This document shows, one piece after another, positions 43,119 to 51,347 of a stretch of 64,000 nt of DNA. The position numbers were made by a program, and so were the translations under genes. The DNA comes from SPCO01 sp964427285 (GTDB taxonomy: Bacteria; Chloroflexota; Limnocylindria; Limnocylindrales; CSP1-4): the NCBI GenBank assembly GCA_964427285.1, contig CAYRTS010000005.1, forward strand, positions 16,401-80,400. Direction: 5' to 3'. Below the pieces are notes generated by a model. It worked only from the letters and a program-made list of their open reading frames with translations. It made no database searches and was not told the DNA's origin. Position 1 is the stretch's first letter; each line of letters opens with the position of its first letter.

Positions 43119-44173
43119 GCTGACGCCTGATCAGTCGCCGATCGGCCCGGATCCACATCGGATTCGAGGGGAGTCATCGGGGGCGGCGCGACGCGAATCT
43201 CCGCACCGGTCCCGGGTTCCGCCGCCGCGACAACGGTCGGGCTCATGCTGACGGCCGTGCTGGCAGGGACCACGGGACCGCCCGCCAGCCGCGAGCGGCC
43301 CATGAGGCGCCCAAACGCCCCGAGGCGATTCGAACCGCCGGTCGCTGCCCCTCTCGTCCGGACGGCCCGCCAGCCAAGCGTTCCGCGGCGCCCACCGGCC
43401 GGGTCAAGGAATACCTGGATGGCGCGGGCAAGACCGGCTTCCGTCAGGTTCCTGACGATCCGGGCGCGCTCGACCAGGCTGATCTGCCCATTCTCCTCCG
43501 ACACGACCACCACCACTGCGTCGGTCTGCTCGGTGATTCCGAGGGCGGCACGATGCCGGGTCCCGAACCGTTCAGAGTGGATCGATGTCTCTGCCAGCGG
43601 CAGCACGGCTCCGGCAGCGACGATCCGGTCTTCGCGGATGATCACCGCGCCGTCGTGCAGGGCTGAGCGGGGCATGAAGATCGTCTGGAGCAGATCCGCC
43701 GACAGGTCACCGTGGATCATCACGCCGGTCTCTGCCACTTCCTGGAGCCCGGTCTCCCGCTCGAGCACGATCAAGGCCCCATGACCCTCCGCCGACAGCT
43801 CGGCACTGGCGCGGGCCACCTCGGTGGCGACCAGTTCGGCCGTTCGAGTAACCGCCGGGGAGAGCAACCAGCCTAGTGAACCGACCCGTCCGATGCGCTC
43901 AAGGGCACGACGCAACTCCGGCTGAAACACGACGACCAGGGCAAACAGCCCGACGAACGCCCCGGCCTGGAGGATCTGGGTCAGGAGCCGCAGGTCAAGG
44001 GCGACGGCCAGGGCATAAACCACGAGGAGTACGCTGACGCCGATGACGAGACGGACGGCGCGCGTGCCGCGGATCAGGCTGAACAGCCAATAGATGAGGA
44101 GGGCCGTGATGCCGATGTCGAGGATCGTCGTCAGGCGAACCTGGTCGAGGACCGATCGAAGGAGCTCCGGCAT
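43115..44173 (-). CDS. cdaA: Diadenylate cyclase CdaA
   Basis: A 352-residue membrane-bound c-di-AMP synthase. Three N-terminal transmembrane helices (residues 15-85) precede the DAC domain with FMPRSALHDGAVIIR (DGA motif, about 165-179) and FGTRHRAALGITEQTDAVVVVVSEE (RHR motif, about 205-229). After about residue 265 there is an extra 85-residue Gly/Ala/Pro/Ser tail absent from the Bacillus protein. The cdaA-cdaR-glmM-glmS order ties cyclic-di-AMP to cell-wall precursor supply. Confidence 0.95.
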   Translation of the reverse strand: MPELLRSVLDQVRLTTILDIGITALLIYWLFSLIRGTRAVRLVIGVSVLLVVYALAVALDLRLLTQILQAGAFVGLFALVVVFQPELRRALERIGRVGSLGWLLSPAVTRTAELVATEVARASAELSAEGHGALIVLERETGLQEVAETGVMIHGDLSADLLQTIFMPRSALHDGAVIIREDRIVAAGAVLPLAETSIHSERFGTRHRAALGITEQTDAVVVVVSEENGQISLVERARIVRNLTEAGLARAIQVFLDPAGGRRGTLGWRAVRTRGAATGGSNRLGAFGRLMGRSRLAGGPVVPASTAVSMSPTVVAAAEPGTGAEIRVAPPPMTPLESDVDPGRSATDQASA

Positions 44174-44182
44174 CGTCGCCCG

Positions 44183-44188
44183 AGTGTA
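44183..44188 (-). promoter_or_regulatory. cdaA operon -10 box
   Basis: TACACT on the minus strand, nine bases before the cdaA ATG, predicting a leader of only one or two bases. A -35-like GTCGAC lies about 17 bases upstream. The remaining bases to 44339, before the TPR gene stop, show nothing else I can support. Confidence 0.4.
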
Positions 44189-44339
44189 GCATCGCCCTCC
44201 GGTCGGTCGACCGGCGCGATCGAACGCGACCGGAACGCGGCCGATTCGAAGCGAGCGCGCAGCCCAGGTCGAGGCCGTTCAGGGGTGCCGTCCGAATTAG
44301 GCCCGCCGCGGTGCTGGACCGGCGGCCACCAGGTGTCGG

Positions 44340-45329
44340 TCAAGTTTCGGTCAGGCACATCGCGCTGAGTCGTGCGTCGTCGGGGAACCGCCGGGCTGCC
44401 AGGTCGCACAGGCGCGCTTGGGTCGCGCGGTCCCCGGACATCTCGGCGAGCCGCCCGATCAGCACCAGTTTGTCGGCAGCCACGGTGCGCCAGCCGCGGT
44501 CCAGGTAGAGCTGGGTCAGGGCGAAATGGATGGCGGGATCCCCGGGGGCGACGGCCAAGGCCTCATAACAGGCATCGATCGAGGCGTTGAACTCACCGAC
44601 CGCGCGATGAGCGCTTGCCGCGGCGACGGCCTCGCGCCGCGCCGCCTCGAGGTTGCCCGCATCGATCGCTGCCTCAAACGCGAGGCGATGTCGCAGCGGA
44701 TCGACTGGAGCGGGCCGAGCGGAACCCGGAGCCGGGTCGGAATCGATGACGGCCCCCGGTGCTTGTGCATCGTCGGCGGGCGTCGCATCCGCCGCGCCGG
44801 GGTCCGAGGGAGTGACAGGGGTTGCGCCTGGATGGACCTCGATGATCCGCCGCGCTCGTTCAAGCACGCTGGCCGCCGCCGGGTCCACGCTCATGGTACT
44901 GAGCCTGGCGACGAGGGCCTCGACGAGTCGGCGACGACCGCGCGATTCCGCGAGCTCCAGCGCGCGCCTGGCCGCGTCACAGGCATCGGCCACGCGGTCC
45001 CCTCGCTCCAGCACGTCGGCCAGCCGATCGAGGGTTGCCGCCGCCTCCGCGGGACGGTCTGTGGCCGCCAGGAGATCGGCTCGCCCCAGCAGCGCCTTCT
45101 CGTCATCGGGCGCACGGTCAAGCGCCGCCCGAAAAGCTGCCAGCGCCTCATCGACACGCTCGAGCCGGGCCAGTGCCGTTCCCAGCCCCACGTACGCCAG
45201 CGATCGATCCGGCGCGAGCCGCGCTGCCTCGCGATACGCGCCGACGGCGGTCTCGAAGCGTCCACGAGCCGTCGCCACATGGCCGCGGCGCAGCGCATCC
45301 TTGTAGCCCTCGTACAGCGAGTCGGTCAT
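44340..45329 (-). CDS. Tetratricopeptide-repeat protein
   Basis: A 329-residue soluble protein with TPR units in the N-terminal 110 residues (GRFETAVGAYREAARLAPDRSLAYVGLGTALARLERVDEALAAFRAALDRAPDD) and again near the C-terminus (FNASIDACYEALAVAPGDPAIHFALTQLYLDRG), joined by an Ala/Asp/Pro-rich stretch around 165-215. TPRs mediate protein-protein contacts. It is coupled to argF by ATGA (45326-45329), but a link with arginine synthesis is not obvious. Confidence 0.82.
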   Translation of the reverse strand: MTDSLYEGYKDALRRGHVATARGRFETAVGAYREAARLAPDRSLAYVGLGTALARLERVDEALAAFRAALDRAPDDEKALLGRADLLAATDRPAEAAATLDRLADVLERGDRVADACDAARRALELAESRGRRRLVEALVARLSTMSVDPAAASVLERARRIIEVHPGATPVTPSDPGAADATPADDAQAPGAVIDSDPAPGSARPAPVDPLRHRLAFEAAIDAGNLEAARREAVAAASAHRAVGEFNASIDACYEALAVAPGDPAIHFALTQLYLDRGWRTVAADKLVLIGRLAEMSGDRATQARLCDLAARRFPDDARLSAMCLTET

Positions 45330-46288
45330 GAGAGGGCGGGCCCCGCGAGCAGCTCCACGAGCAGCCCCTTCTGCACGTGCAGCCGGTTCTCGGATTGCTC
45401 CCAGATCAGGCTGCGCGGTCCATCCATCACCGCGGACGTGATCTCCTCGCCACGGTGCGCAGGCAGACAGTGCATGGCGAGGGCGTCGGTCCCGGCGGCT
45501 TCGAGCAGCACGTCATCCACGCGATAGGCGGCGAAGGCGTCCCGGCGCGCTTCGGTTTCGGCCTCCTGGCCCATGGAGGTCCAGGCGTCCGTATAGACCA
45601 CGGCCGCCCCGCGTACCGCCGCGATGGGGTCGTGTCCAAAGCGCAGGCGGGCGCCGGATCCGGCGGCCAGCTCCTCTGCCCGTTGCACCACACGTGGGTC
45701 GGGAGCATACCCAGGCGGATGCGCCAGGCGAATCTCCATCCCGAGGGCCGCTCCGAGCAGGGCCAGCGAATGAAAGACGTTGTTGCCGTCACCCACAAAG
45801 GCCACGACAAGGCCGTCGAGGCGCCCGAAGCGCTCCCTGATCGTGAACATATCGGCAAGGGCCTGGCAGGGATGCTCGCGCAGAGTCAGGCCATTGATGA
45901 CCGGAATGTCCGCCTGGACCGCAATTTCCTGGACGACTTCGTGCGAACCCGCCCGGACCACGATCGCATCCACCATCCGGTCGAGATTGCGCGCTACATC
46001 ACGGACACTCTCGCGTGCTCCGAGCACCACATCGTTGGTCAGGTAGATCGCGTGGCCGCCGAGTTGGGCCATCCCCGCCTCGAAGCTCACCCGCGTTCGA
46101 AGGCTGGGTTTCTGGAACAGCATCGCCAGGGTACGCCCCGGCAGCGGCGGTGCAGCATGGCCGCGCTTCACCCGGAACTCGCGCTTCAGTTCAGTCGCGG
46201 TCTCGAACACCCGCCCAACCTCGGCGGCCGTCAGGTCCGCCGCGCTCAATAGGTCCCGCCCATGCAGCGACGACATCGGCATCCTCAT
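45326..46288 (-). CDS. argF: Ornithine carbamoyltransferase
   Basis: A 320-residue transcarbamoylase making citrulline from ornithine and carbamoyl phosphate. The carbamoyl-phosphate loop reads KPSLRTRVSFE (SLRTR instead of STRTR, as in several thermophiles), REHPCQALADMFTI gives the HPxQ motif, VAFVGDGNNVFHSLAL and the Cys loop MHCLPAHRGEEI follow. It has a leaderless-type promoter with TAGAGT six bases before ATG. It stands apart from other arginine genes, ahead of a TPR protein. Confidence 0.93.
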   Translation of the reverse strand: MRMPMSSLHGRDLLSAADLTAAEVGRVFETATELKREFRVKRGHAAPPLPGRTLAMLFQKPSLRTRVSFEAGMAQLGGHAIYLTNDVVLGARESVRDVARNLDRMVDAIVVRAGSHEVVQEIAVQADIPVINGLTLREHPCQALADMFTIRERFGRLDGLVVAFVGDGNNVFHSLALLGAALGMEIRLAHPPGYAPDPRVVQRAEELAAGSGARLRFGHDPIAAVRGAAVVYTDAWTSMGQEAETEARRDAFAAYRVDDVLLEAAGTDALAMHCLPAHRGEEITSAVMDGPRSLIWEQSENRLHVQKGLLVELLAGPALS

Positions 46289-46294
46289 GCCATC

Positions 46295-46300
46295 ACTCTA
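46295..46300 (-). promoter_or_regulatory. argF -10 box, leaderless type
   Basis: TAGAGT on the minus strand, six bases before the argF ATG at 46288; no Shine-Dalgarno and no clear -35. Confidence 0.4.
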
Positions 46301-46378
46301 GCGGCGTCGGCGCGGAACGTTGGGCTCGGACCCGTAGCGGGCGATCCGGGCGTTCAGGGCAAGGCGCGACCGACCACC

Positions 46379-46416
46379 GGAGCGAGCGCACGTCGGAGTG
46401 GGTCAGCGAGGAGCGC
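46379..46416. repeat. GC-rich intergenic element, copy C
   Basis: Between rpsI and argF. On the minus strand it reads GCGCTCCTCGCTGACCCAC, a six-base loop, then GTGCGCTCGCTC. The right arm is identical over 12 bases to that of the copy at 63545-63597 (GTGCGCTCGCTC). The left arm carries a three-base insertion relative to the other copies. Confidence 0.5.
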
Positions 46417-46451
46417 AGGATGCAACGCGGCCATGGACGCTCGGGCGATCG

Positions 46452-46850
46452 CTACCGCTTGGTGTACTGCGGCGCCTTTCGGGCACGCTTCAAGCCGTAC
46501 TTCTTGCGCTCCTTCATCCGCGGATCGCGCGTGAGGAGGCCAGCCTGACGAAGCGGCAGGCGATGCCCCTCCGGGTCGACTTCGAGGAGCGCCCGCGCGA
46601 TGCCGTGGCGAATGGCGCCGGCCTGGCCGGTCACACCGCCACCCTCGACCTTGATCATGACGTTGAACCGGCCCTCGGTCCCGGTCACGCGGAACGGCAT
46701 GCGGACCTCGGTCGCGTTCACGGCATTCCCGAAGTGCTCCTCCATGGACCGGCCGTTGATCACGATCTCGCCCTCGCCGGGCAGGAGTCGTACGCGTGCG
46801 ACGGCCGTCTTGCGGCGACCGGTCCCGGAGAAGAATGAGGCGACGGGCAT
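46452..46850 (-). CDS. rpsI: 30S ribosomal protein uS9
   Basis: 132 residues, including GTGRRKTAVARVRL, FNVMIKVEGGGVTGQAGAIRHGIARAL and the invariant basic end KYGLKRARKAPQYTKR, whose C-terminal Arg contacts P-site tRNA. It follows rplM after 17 bases, as in most bacteria, and closes the ribosomal superoperon. Confidence 0.98.
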   Translation of the reverse strand: MPVASFFSGTGRRKTAVARVRLLPGEGEIVINGRSMEEHFGNAVNATEVRMPFRVTGTEGRFNVMIKVEGGGVTGQAGAIRHGIARALLEVDPEGHRLPLRQAGLLTRDPRMKERKKYGLKRARKAPQYTKR

Positions 46851-46867
46851 GGCGGATGAACTCCTCG

Positions 46868-47299
46868 TCAGGCGAGCGGCTCAGGCCGCTGGGCCTGATG
46901 GGGATGATCGGATCCGGCGTAACACTTCAGCTTGCGAAGCTGCTGCGTGCCGAGACGATTGTGGGGAAGCATCCCCTTGACCGCTCGGCGGATGACCTCT
47001 TCGGGGCGCCGCGCCAGGAGATGCCCCAGTGTCTCCTGCTTGAAGCCCTGCGGGAAGCCGCTGTGGCGGCTATAGAGCTTGCTCTCGAGCTTGTTCCGGG
47101 TCACGGTGATGTGCGAGGCGTTGAGGACGATGACGTGATCGCCCGAATCAAGGTTGGGCTGCCAGGTGGGCTTGTGTTTGCCCTCGAGGACATGCGCGAT
47201 CCGGGACGCGAGCCGGCCAAGGGTCTGGTCCTTCGCATCCACGACAAACCAGTTTCGCACGATTTCGCTCTCGCGTGCCGAGTAGGTCTTCGCGTTCAT
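46868..47299 (-). CDS. rplM: 50S ribosomal protein uL13
   Basis: 143 residues: NWFVVDAKDQTLGRLASRIAHVLEGKHKPTWQP, DHVIVLNASHITVTRNKLESKLYSRHSGFPQG and AVKGMLPHNRLG are canonical. ATG at 47299 has GAGGAACG upstream and overlaps the truA stop as ATGA; the longer frame to 47362 lies within truA. Confidence 0.97.
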   Translation of the reverse strand: MNAKTYSARESEIVRNWFVVDAKDQTLGRLASRIAHVLEGKHKPTWQPNLDSGDHVIVLNASHITVTRNKLESKLYSRHSGFPQGFKQETLGHLLARRPEEVIRRAVKGMLPHNRLGTQQLRKLKCYAGSDHPHQAQRPEPLA

Positions 47300-48060
47300 C
47301 GTTCCTCGTGTTCTCCCTGCATTGTGCCTGGCCGTCGCCCGATGGCCACGTGCCTGAGGCACAGCCCCTTTGCGGGTGCTGCTGCCCCGTCGAAGGCCGG
47401 TCCAGGTCCGGCCAGTGCCGCCAGGACCGCGGTTTCATCTGCCTTGCCGAGTCCGACCTCCAGAAGGACAGCCACCATGCGGCGGACCATTCCCCGCAGG
47501 AACGAGTCGGCCCGGACGTCGATCGTCACGAGTCTACCCTCCCGACGGATCCGGACCAGGCTGACGGTCCGGATCGGCGAGCGATCCGACGCCCCGAAGG
47601 CACTGAAGTCGTGTCGGCCGATGAAGGTCGACCCGGCTCGTGCCATCGCGGTGATGTCGAGCGGGGCCCGCACCCCGAGCGCGATTCGCTCGAATAGCGG
47701 ACTGCGCGGCCCGTTCCAGACGGTGTAGCGGTACTCCCGATACCGCGCCGCATAGCGAGGATTGAACTCGGCCCGGGCTCGTCGTACACCGGTCACGGCG
47801 ACGTCCCGAGGGAGGATCGCATCAAGCGCCCGACCCAGTTCCGCCTCCGCGAGTCGCCCGGTATAGGTGAACCCAATCACCTGCATCCGTGCGTGGACTC
47901 CGGCGTCCGTGCGACCGGCCCCGTCGACCCGCTGGTCCGTCCCGTTGCCGAGTCGGGCGAGCGAAGCCTCCAGGACCCCCTGGACCGTCCGCCTGCCAGG
48001 CTGCACCTGGAAACCGGCAAAGTCCGTTCCGTCATATTCGACCGTTGCGCGGTAGCGCAT
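47296..48060 (-). CDS. truA: tRNA pseudouridine(38-40) synthase
   Basis: 254 residues. YRATVEYDGTDFAGFQVQPGRRTVQGVLE and the catalytic motif DGAGRTDAGVHARMQVIGF (Asp in GRTDAGVH, about residue 52) identify TruA. It sits between rplQ and rplM as in Firmicutes and Actinobacteria. Confidence 0.96.
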   Translation of the reverse strand: MRYRATVEYDGTDFAGFQVQPGRRTVQGVLEASLARLGNGTDQRVDGAGRTDAGVHARMQVIGFTYTGRLAEAELGRALDAILPRDVAVTGVRRARAEFNPRYAARYREYRYTVWNGPRSPLFERIALGVRAPLDITAMARAGSTFIGRHDFSAFGASDRSPIRTVSLVRIRREGRLVTIDVRADSFLRGMVRRMVAVLLEVGLGKADETAVLAALAGPGPAFDGAAAPAKGLCLRHVAIGRRPGTMQGEHEER

Positions 48061-48080
48061 CGGCGCGCCCTCTCGAGCGC

Positions 48081-48434
48081 CTACACCAATTCGATCTGGA
48101 CGATCTCGGCCGCATCCCCGCGGCGTTGACCCATGCGGATGATCCGGGTGAACCCCGACGTTCGATCCGCGTACTTCGGGGCGATCTCGTCGAACAGCTT
48201 GGCAACCACCAGCGGCTCGTTTGGAAATTGGGCAACGACCGTGCGCCGTGCCGAGATGTCACCGCGCTTGGCCAGGGTGATCATCTTCTCCACCCGCCCG
48301 CTGATCTCCTTGGCCTTCGCTTCGGTCGTCTTGACCCGCTCATAGCGAATCACCGATACAGTCAGGTTCTTGAACAGGCTGATCCGCGGACCCTGCTTGC
48401 GGCTGAGTTTACGGCCCCCGATCCGGTGCGCCAT
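48081..48434 (-). CDS. rplQ: 50S ribosomal protein bL17
   Basis: 117 residues: GGRKLSRKQGPRISLFKNLTVSVIRYERVKTTEAKAKEI is the N-terminal core, ending in VQIELV. The usual MRHRxxxRKLNR start is altered to MAHRIGGRKLSR. It follows rpoA after three bases. Confidence 0.96.
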   Translation of the reverse strand: MAHRIGGRKLSRKQGPRISLFKNLTVSVIRYERVKTTEAKAKEISGRVEKMITLAKRGDISARRTVVAQFPNEPLVVAKLFDEIAPKYADRTSGFTRIIRMGQRRGDAAEIVQIELV

Positions 48435-48437
48435 CGC

Positions 48438-49433
48438 TCAGCCCTCCGCCTCGTCGTCGAAGCTATCTTCCTCGTCGACGTCGGCCTCGGCCAGACCGTC
48501 AGATTCAGTCTCCGGGATGATGAAGCCGCGCATCCGCAGCCGCTCCTTCATCTCGTCAAGCGACTTCTTGCCAAAGTTGCGCATCCGCAGCAGATCATCG
48601 TCCTTGAGTTGGAGCAACTGGCCAACCTTGACGATGTTGTTGCGCTTGAGCGAGTTGTAGGCCCGCATCGGGAGGTCGAGTTCCTCGATGGGCATGTCCA
48701 GCATGTTTGCCGGCAGGACGGCTCCGACCCCAGCCGACGCGGTCGGAACGGCAGCGAGGCCGACCGTCACGAAGGGGCGGAACTGGTTGACCAGGATCTC
48801 GGCGGAGCGACTGAGGGCCTCCTCCGGTCCGATCGTGCCATCGGTCTCGATCTCGATGGTGAGCTTGTCGTAGTTGGTCACCTGGCCGACGCGCATGCTC
48901 TCGACGGCGTAGTTGACCTTGCGGACCGGCGTGAAGATGGCGTCCACCGCGATGACCCCGATCGGCAGCGCCTCCGCGCGCTCGGCCCCGAGGTACCCGA
49001 CGCCACGTTCGACGGTCAGGTCGAGTTCGATCGTCACGTCATCGGTGTCGAGGGTCATCAGGATCAGGTCACCATTGATGATCTCGACATCGGCCGATTC
49101 GGCGATGTCAGCAGCCATGACCGAGCCTGCACCACTCTTGATCAGGCGCAACTGGACCGGATGATCGGCGTAGCTCTTGAGCCGCAACTTCTTGATGTTC
49201 AGGACGATCTGGGTGACGTCTTCTTTGACCCCGGGGATCGTGGAAAACTCCTGGTAGACGTCACGGATCTGGATGCTGGTTACCGCAGCGCCTTCGAGCG
49301 ATGACAGCAGCACCCGTCGGAGCGCGTTGCCGATGGTGACGCCGTAACCGGCCTGAAGGGGCCCGGCTTCGTACTTGGCATACGTGCCGGCTTCCTCGAT
49401 AGGCTCGATCTGCGGAGTCTCGAGTTCGATCAT
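48438..49433 (-). CDS. rpoA: DNA-directed RNA polymerase alpha subunit
   Basis: 331 residues: N-terminal assembly domain (YGVTIGNALRRVLLSSLEGAAVTSI) and C-terminal domain with the helix-hairpin-helix MRAYNSLKRNNIVKVGQLLQL and MRNFGKKSLDEMKERL that contacts UP elements and activators. The last 20 residues are strongly acidic (EADVDEEDSFDDEAEG). Confidence 0.98.
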   Translation of the reverse strand: MIELETPQIEPIEEAGTYAKYEAGPLQAGYGVTIGNALRRVLLSSLEGAAVTSIQIRDVYQEFSTIPGVKEDVTQIVLNIKKLRLKSYADHPVQLRLIKSGAGSVMAADIAESADVEIINGDLILMTLDTDDVTIELDLTVERGVGYLGAERAEALPIGVIAVDAIFTPVRKVNYAVESMRVGQVTNYDKLTIEIETDGTIGPEEALSRSAEILVNQFRPFVTVGLAAVPTASAGVGAVLPANMLDMPIEELDLPMRAYNSLKRNNIVKVGQLLQLKDDDLLRMRNFGKKSLDEMKERLRMRGFIIPETESDGLAEADVDEEDSFDDEAEG

Positions 49434-49443
49434 CAGGGTTCAG

Positions 49444-50070
49444 TTACCTCGAGTAGTACTCGACCACAAGCTGCTCGTTGAGGTCGAGCGGCATCTGGTC
49501 GCGGGTTGGCGGGGCGACGATCGAGCCACTGAGGCTCTGCGGATCAACGGTCAGCCACTCCGGCGCCTGATGTGACCGCAGGGTCTCGCGGGCGATCTTG
49601 AACGGCTCACGAACGCGATGCGACTCGCGGACCTCGACCCGATCGCCGGGCTTGAGCTGGTAGGACGAAATGTTCGTGGGTCGACCGTTGACGCTGAAAT
49701 GGCCGTGGCCGACGAACTGGCGAGCCTGGGCCCGGGAGGCTGCGATCCCCATCCGGTAGACGACGTTGTCCAGCCGCAGCTCCAGTGACCGGAGCAGGCT
49801 CTCGCCGGTCACGCCCGGCCGGTTCTCGGCGTCGACGAAATAATTCCGGAACTGGCGCTCCAGCACGCCGTAGGTTCGGCGGACCTTCTGCTTCTCGCGC
49901 AACTGGAGCCCGTACTCGCCGACCTTGCGGCGACGCACGCCGTGCTGGCCGGGCGGCGTGGGCCGGCGCTCGAACGCGCACTTCTTGGAGTAGCAGCGCA
50001 GCCCCTTGAGGAAGAGCTTGGCGCCCTCCCGTCGGCAAAGACGGCAGACAGATTCGGTGTAACGGGCCAT
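49444..50070 (-). CDS. rpsD: 30S ribosomal protein uS4 (zinc-type)
   Basis: 208 residues with an S4 RNA-binding domain (RLDNVVYRMGIAASRAQARQFVGHGHFSVNG). The N-terminus carries a Cys4 zinc site: CRLCRREGAKLFLKGLRCYSKKCAF (Cys 9, 12, 26, 31). uS4 is a primary 16S binder and translational repressor in some bacteria. Confidence 0.98.
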   Translation of the reverse strand: MARYTESVCRLCRREGAKLFLKGLRCYSKKCAFERRPTPPGQHGVRRRKVGEYGLQLREKQKVRRTYGVLERQFRNYFVDAENRPGVTGESLLRSLELRLDNVVYRMGIAASRAQARQFVGHGHFSVNGRPTNISSYQLKPGDRVEVRESHRVREPFKIARETLRSHQAPEWLTVDPQSLSGSIVAPPTRDQMPLDLNEQLVVEYYSR

Positions 50071-50085
50071 GGGTCCTTCTGGGCT

Positions 50086-50481
50086 CTAGACGCGGCGGCG
50101 CTTGGGGGGGCGGCAGCCGTTGTGTGGGATGGGCGTGACGTCCGTGATGGCGTTGACCTCGAGCCCCGCGGCCTGAAGCGATCGCACGGCTTGCTCGCGT
50201 CCAGCGCCTGGTCCCTTCACGTAGACCTCGACCTGGCGCATGCCGTGCTCCATCGCCCGCTTGGCGGCACCTTCAGCGGAGAGCGCCGCCGCATATGGCG
50301 TGCTCTTGCGGGAGCCCTTGAAGCCGGCCACGCCGGCGGAGCCCCAGCTGATGACTGCACCATTGAGGTCCGTGATGGTGATGATCGTGTTATTGAACGT
50401 GGCCTGAATGTGCACATGCCCCTGTGGCACGTTCTTCTTCTCGCGGCGACGTACCTTGACCGCGCGCTTGCGTTCCGCCAT
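50086..50481 (-). CDS. rpsK: 30S ribosomal protein uS11
   Basis: 131 residues: HVHIQATFNNTIITITDLNGAVISWGSAG, FKGSRKSTPYAAALSAE and TDVTPIPHNGCRPPKRRRV are canonical. Confidence 0.98.
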   Translation of the reverse strand: MAERKRAVKVRRREKKNVPQGHVHIQATFNNTIITITDLNGAVISWGSAGVAGFKGSRKSTPYAAALSAEGAAKRAMEHGMRQVEVYVKGPGAGREQAVRSLQAAGLEVNAITDVTPIPHNGCRPPKRRRV

Positions 50482-50498
50482 GCCTGGTCAGTCCCTCG

Positions 50499-50870
50499 TC
50501 ATTTCTTGCGCCTGACGCCGACCGTCTTCTTCGGTCCGCGACGCTGGCGAGCGTTGGTCTTGGTTCGCTGGCCGCGGACCGGCAGGTTGCGCCGATGCCG
50601 CAGCCCCCGGTACGAGCCGATTTCGATGAGTCGCTTGACGTTGAGGGCCACCTCGCGGCGGAGATCGCCTTCGACCTTGTAGCGGCGGTCGATCAACTCC
50701 CGGAGGCGGTTGACCTGTTCCTCCGTGAGGTCGCGGACTCGGGTGTCAGGATTGATGTTCGTCTGGGCGAGGATCTTCTGACTGGTCGGAAGACCGATCC
50801 CGAACACGTAGGTGAGGGCCACCTCCACGCGCTTCTCGCGCGGGACGTCGACGCCGGCGATACGGGCCAT
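50499..50870 (-). CDS. rpsM: 30S ribosomal protein uS13
   Basis: 123 residues: ARIAGVDVPREKRVEVALTYVFGIG, GSYRGLRHRRNLPVRGQRTKTNARQRRGPKKTV. The basic tail reaches the P-site tRNA. It follows the tiny rpmJ gene. Confidence 0.98.
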   Translation of the reverse strand: MARIAGVDVPREKRVEVALTYVFGIGLPTSQKILAQTNINPDTRVRDLTEEQVNRLRELIDRRYKVEGDLRREVALNVKRLIEIGSYRGLRHRRNLPVRGQRTKTNARQRRGPKKTVGVRRKK

Positions 50871-50873
50871 CGC

Positions 50874-50987
50874 TTACCCCTGCCGCTGCTTGTGCTTCGG
50901 ATTGGTGCAGATGACCATCACAGTGCCGTGGCGACGAATGACCTTGCAGTGGTCACAGCGGGCCTTGACGGAGGCTCTGACTTTCAA
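50874..50987 (-). CDS. rpmJ: 50S ribosomal protein bL36
   Basis: A 37-residue protein starting with TTG at 50987 behind GAGGAACCG: KVRASVKARCDHCKVIRRHG then VMVICTNPKHKQRQG. The zinc ligands Cys11, Cys14, Cys27 and His32 of the C+ form are all present. Its place between infA and rpsM is universal. The non-ATG start and short length make it easy to miss. Confidence 0.95.
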   Translation of the reverse strand: MKVRASVKARCDHCKVIRRHGTVMVICTNPKHKQRQG

Positions 50988-51018
50988 CGGTTCCTCGATC
51001 GTCTGCTTGGTGGCTGGG

Positions 51019-51237
51019 TTACTTGAGTCGGTAGGTGATCCGGCCGCGGGTCAGGTCGTACGGCGACAGCTCGACGCGGACACGATCCCCTGGCAGGATC
51101 CGGATGAAATTCATCCGCAACTTGCCGCTGATGTGGGCGAGCACCTTGTGGCCGTTCTCCAGCTCGACCGCGAACATGGTGTTGGGAAGGGGTTCAACTA
51201 CGGTTCCCTCCACTTCGATCGCATCGCGCTTGGCCAC
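51019..51237 (-). CDS. infA: Translation initiation factor IF-1
   Basis: A 72-residue OB-fold protein: AKRDAIEVEGTVVEPLPNTMFAVELENGHKVLAHISGKLR and LSPYDLTRGRITYRLK. GTG at 51237 aligns exactly with the usual MAK start and has a GAGAGGG region upstream; an in-frame ATG at 51261 would add eight residues but lies only three bases from a large hairpin and has no Shine-Dalgarno. Confidence 0.96.
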   Translation of the reverse strand: MAKRDAIEVEGTVVEPLPNTMFAVELENGHKVLAHISGKLRMNFIRILPGDRVRVELSPYDLTRGRITYRLK

Positions 51238-51264
51238 AGGCTGTGTTCGTCCCTCTCTCATGCG

Positions 51265-51292
51265 GTGTGTCGGTCCGGACGGACCGACACAC
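51265..51292 (-). other. Perfect inverted repeat at the 5' end of the infA transcript
   Basis: Two 13-base arms (51265-51277 and 51280-51292) form a perfect palindrome; as a hairpin, 12 pairs close a GTCC-type tetraloop. It lies directly after the predicted transcription start and before the infA ribosome site, without a following U-run. Confidence 0.75.
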
Positions 51293-51300
51293 GAACGTGT

Positions 51301-51329
51301 AGCGTATCAAAGATGCCCGCTCAAGGCAA
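51301..51329 (-). promoter_or_regulatory. Internal promoter for infA-rpmJ-rpsM and downstream genes
   Basis: -35 TTGCCT (51329-51324), 17 bases, -10 TACGCT (51306-51301) on the minus strand, in the map-infA gap. Start of transcription is predicted near 51294, at the edge of the palindrome. The hexamers match those at pyrR. Confidence 0.6.
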
Positions 51330-51347
51330 CCGGCGCGGCCACGTCGA

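Noticed and set aside
51265..51292. Rho-independent terminator for map
   Set aside because: The palindrome is perfect but is followed by purine-rich coding sequence and no U-run; a promoter lies directly upstream, so a 5'-end role fits better.
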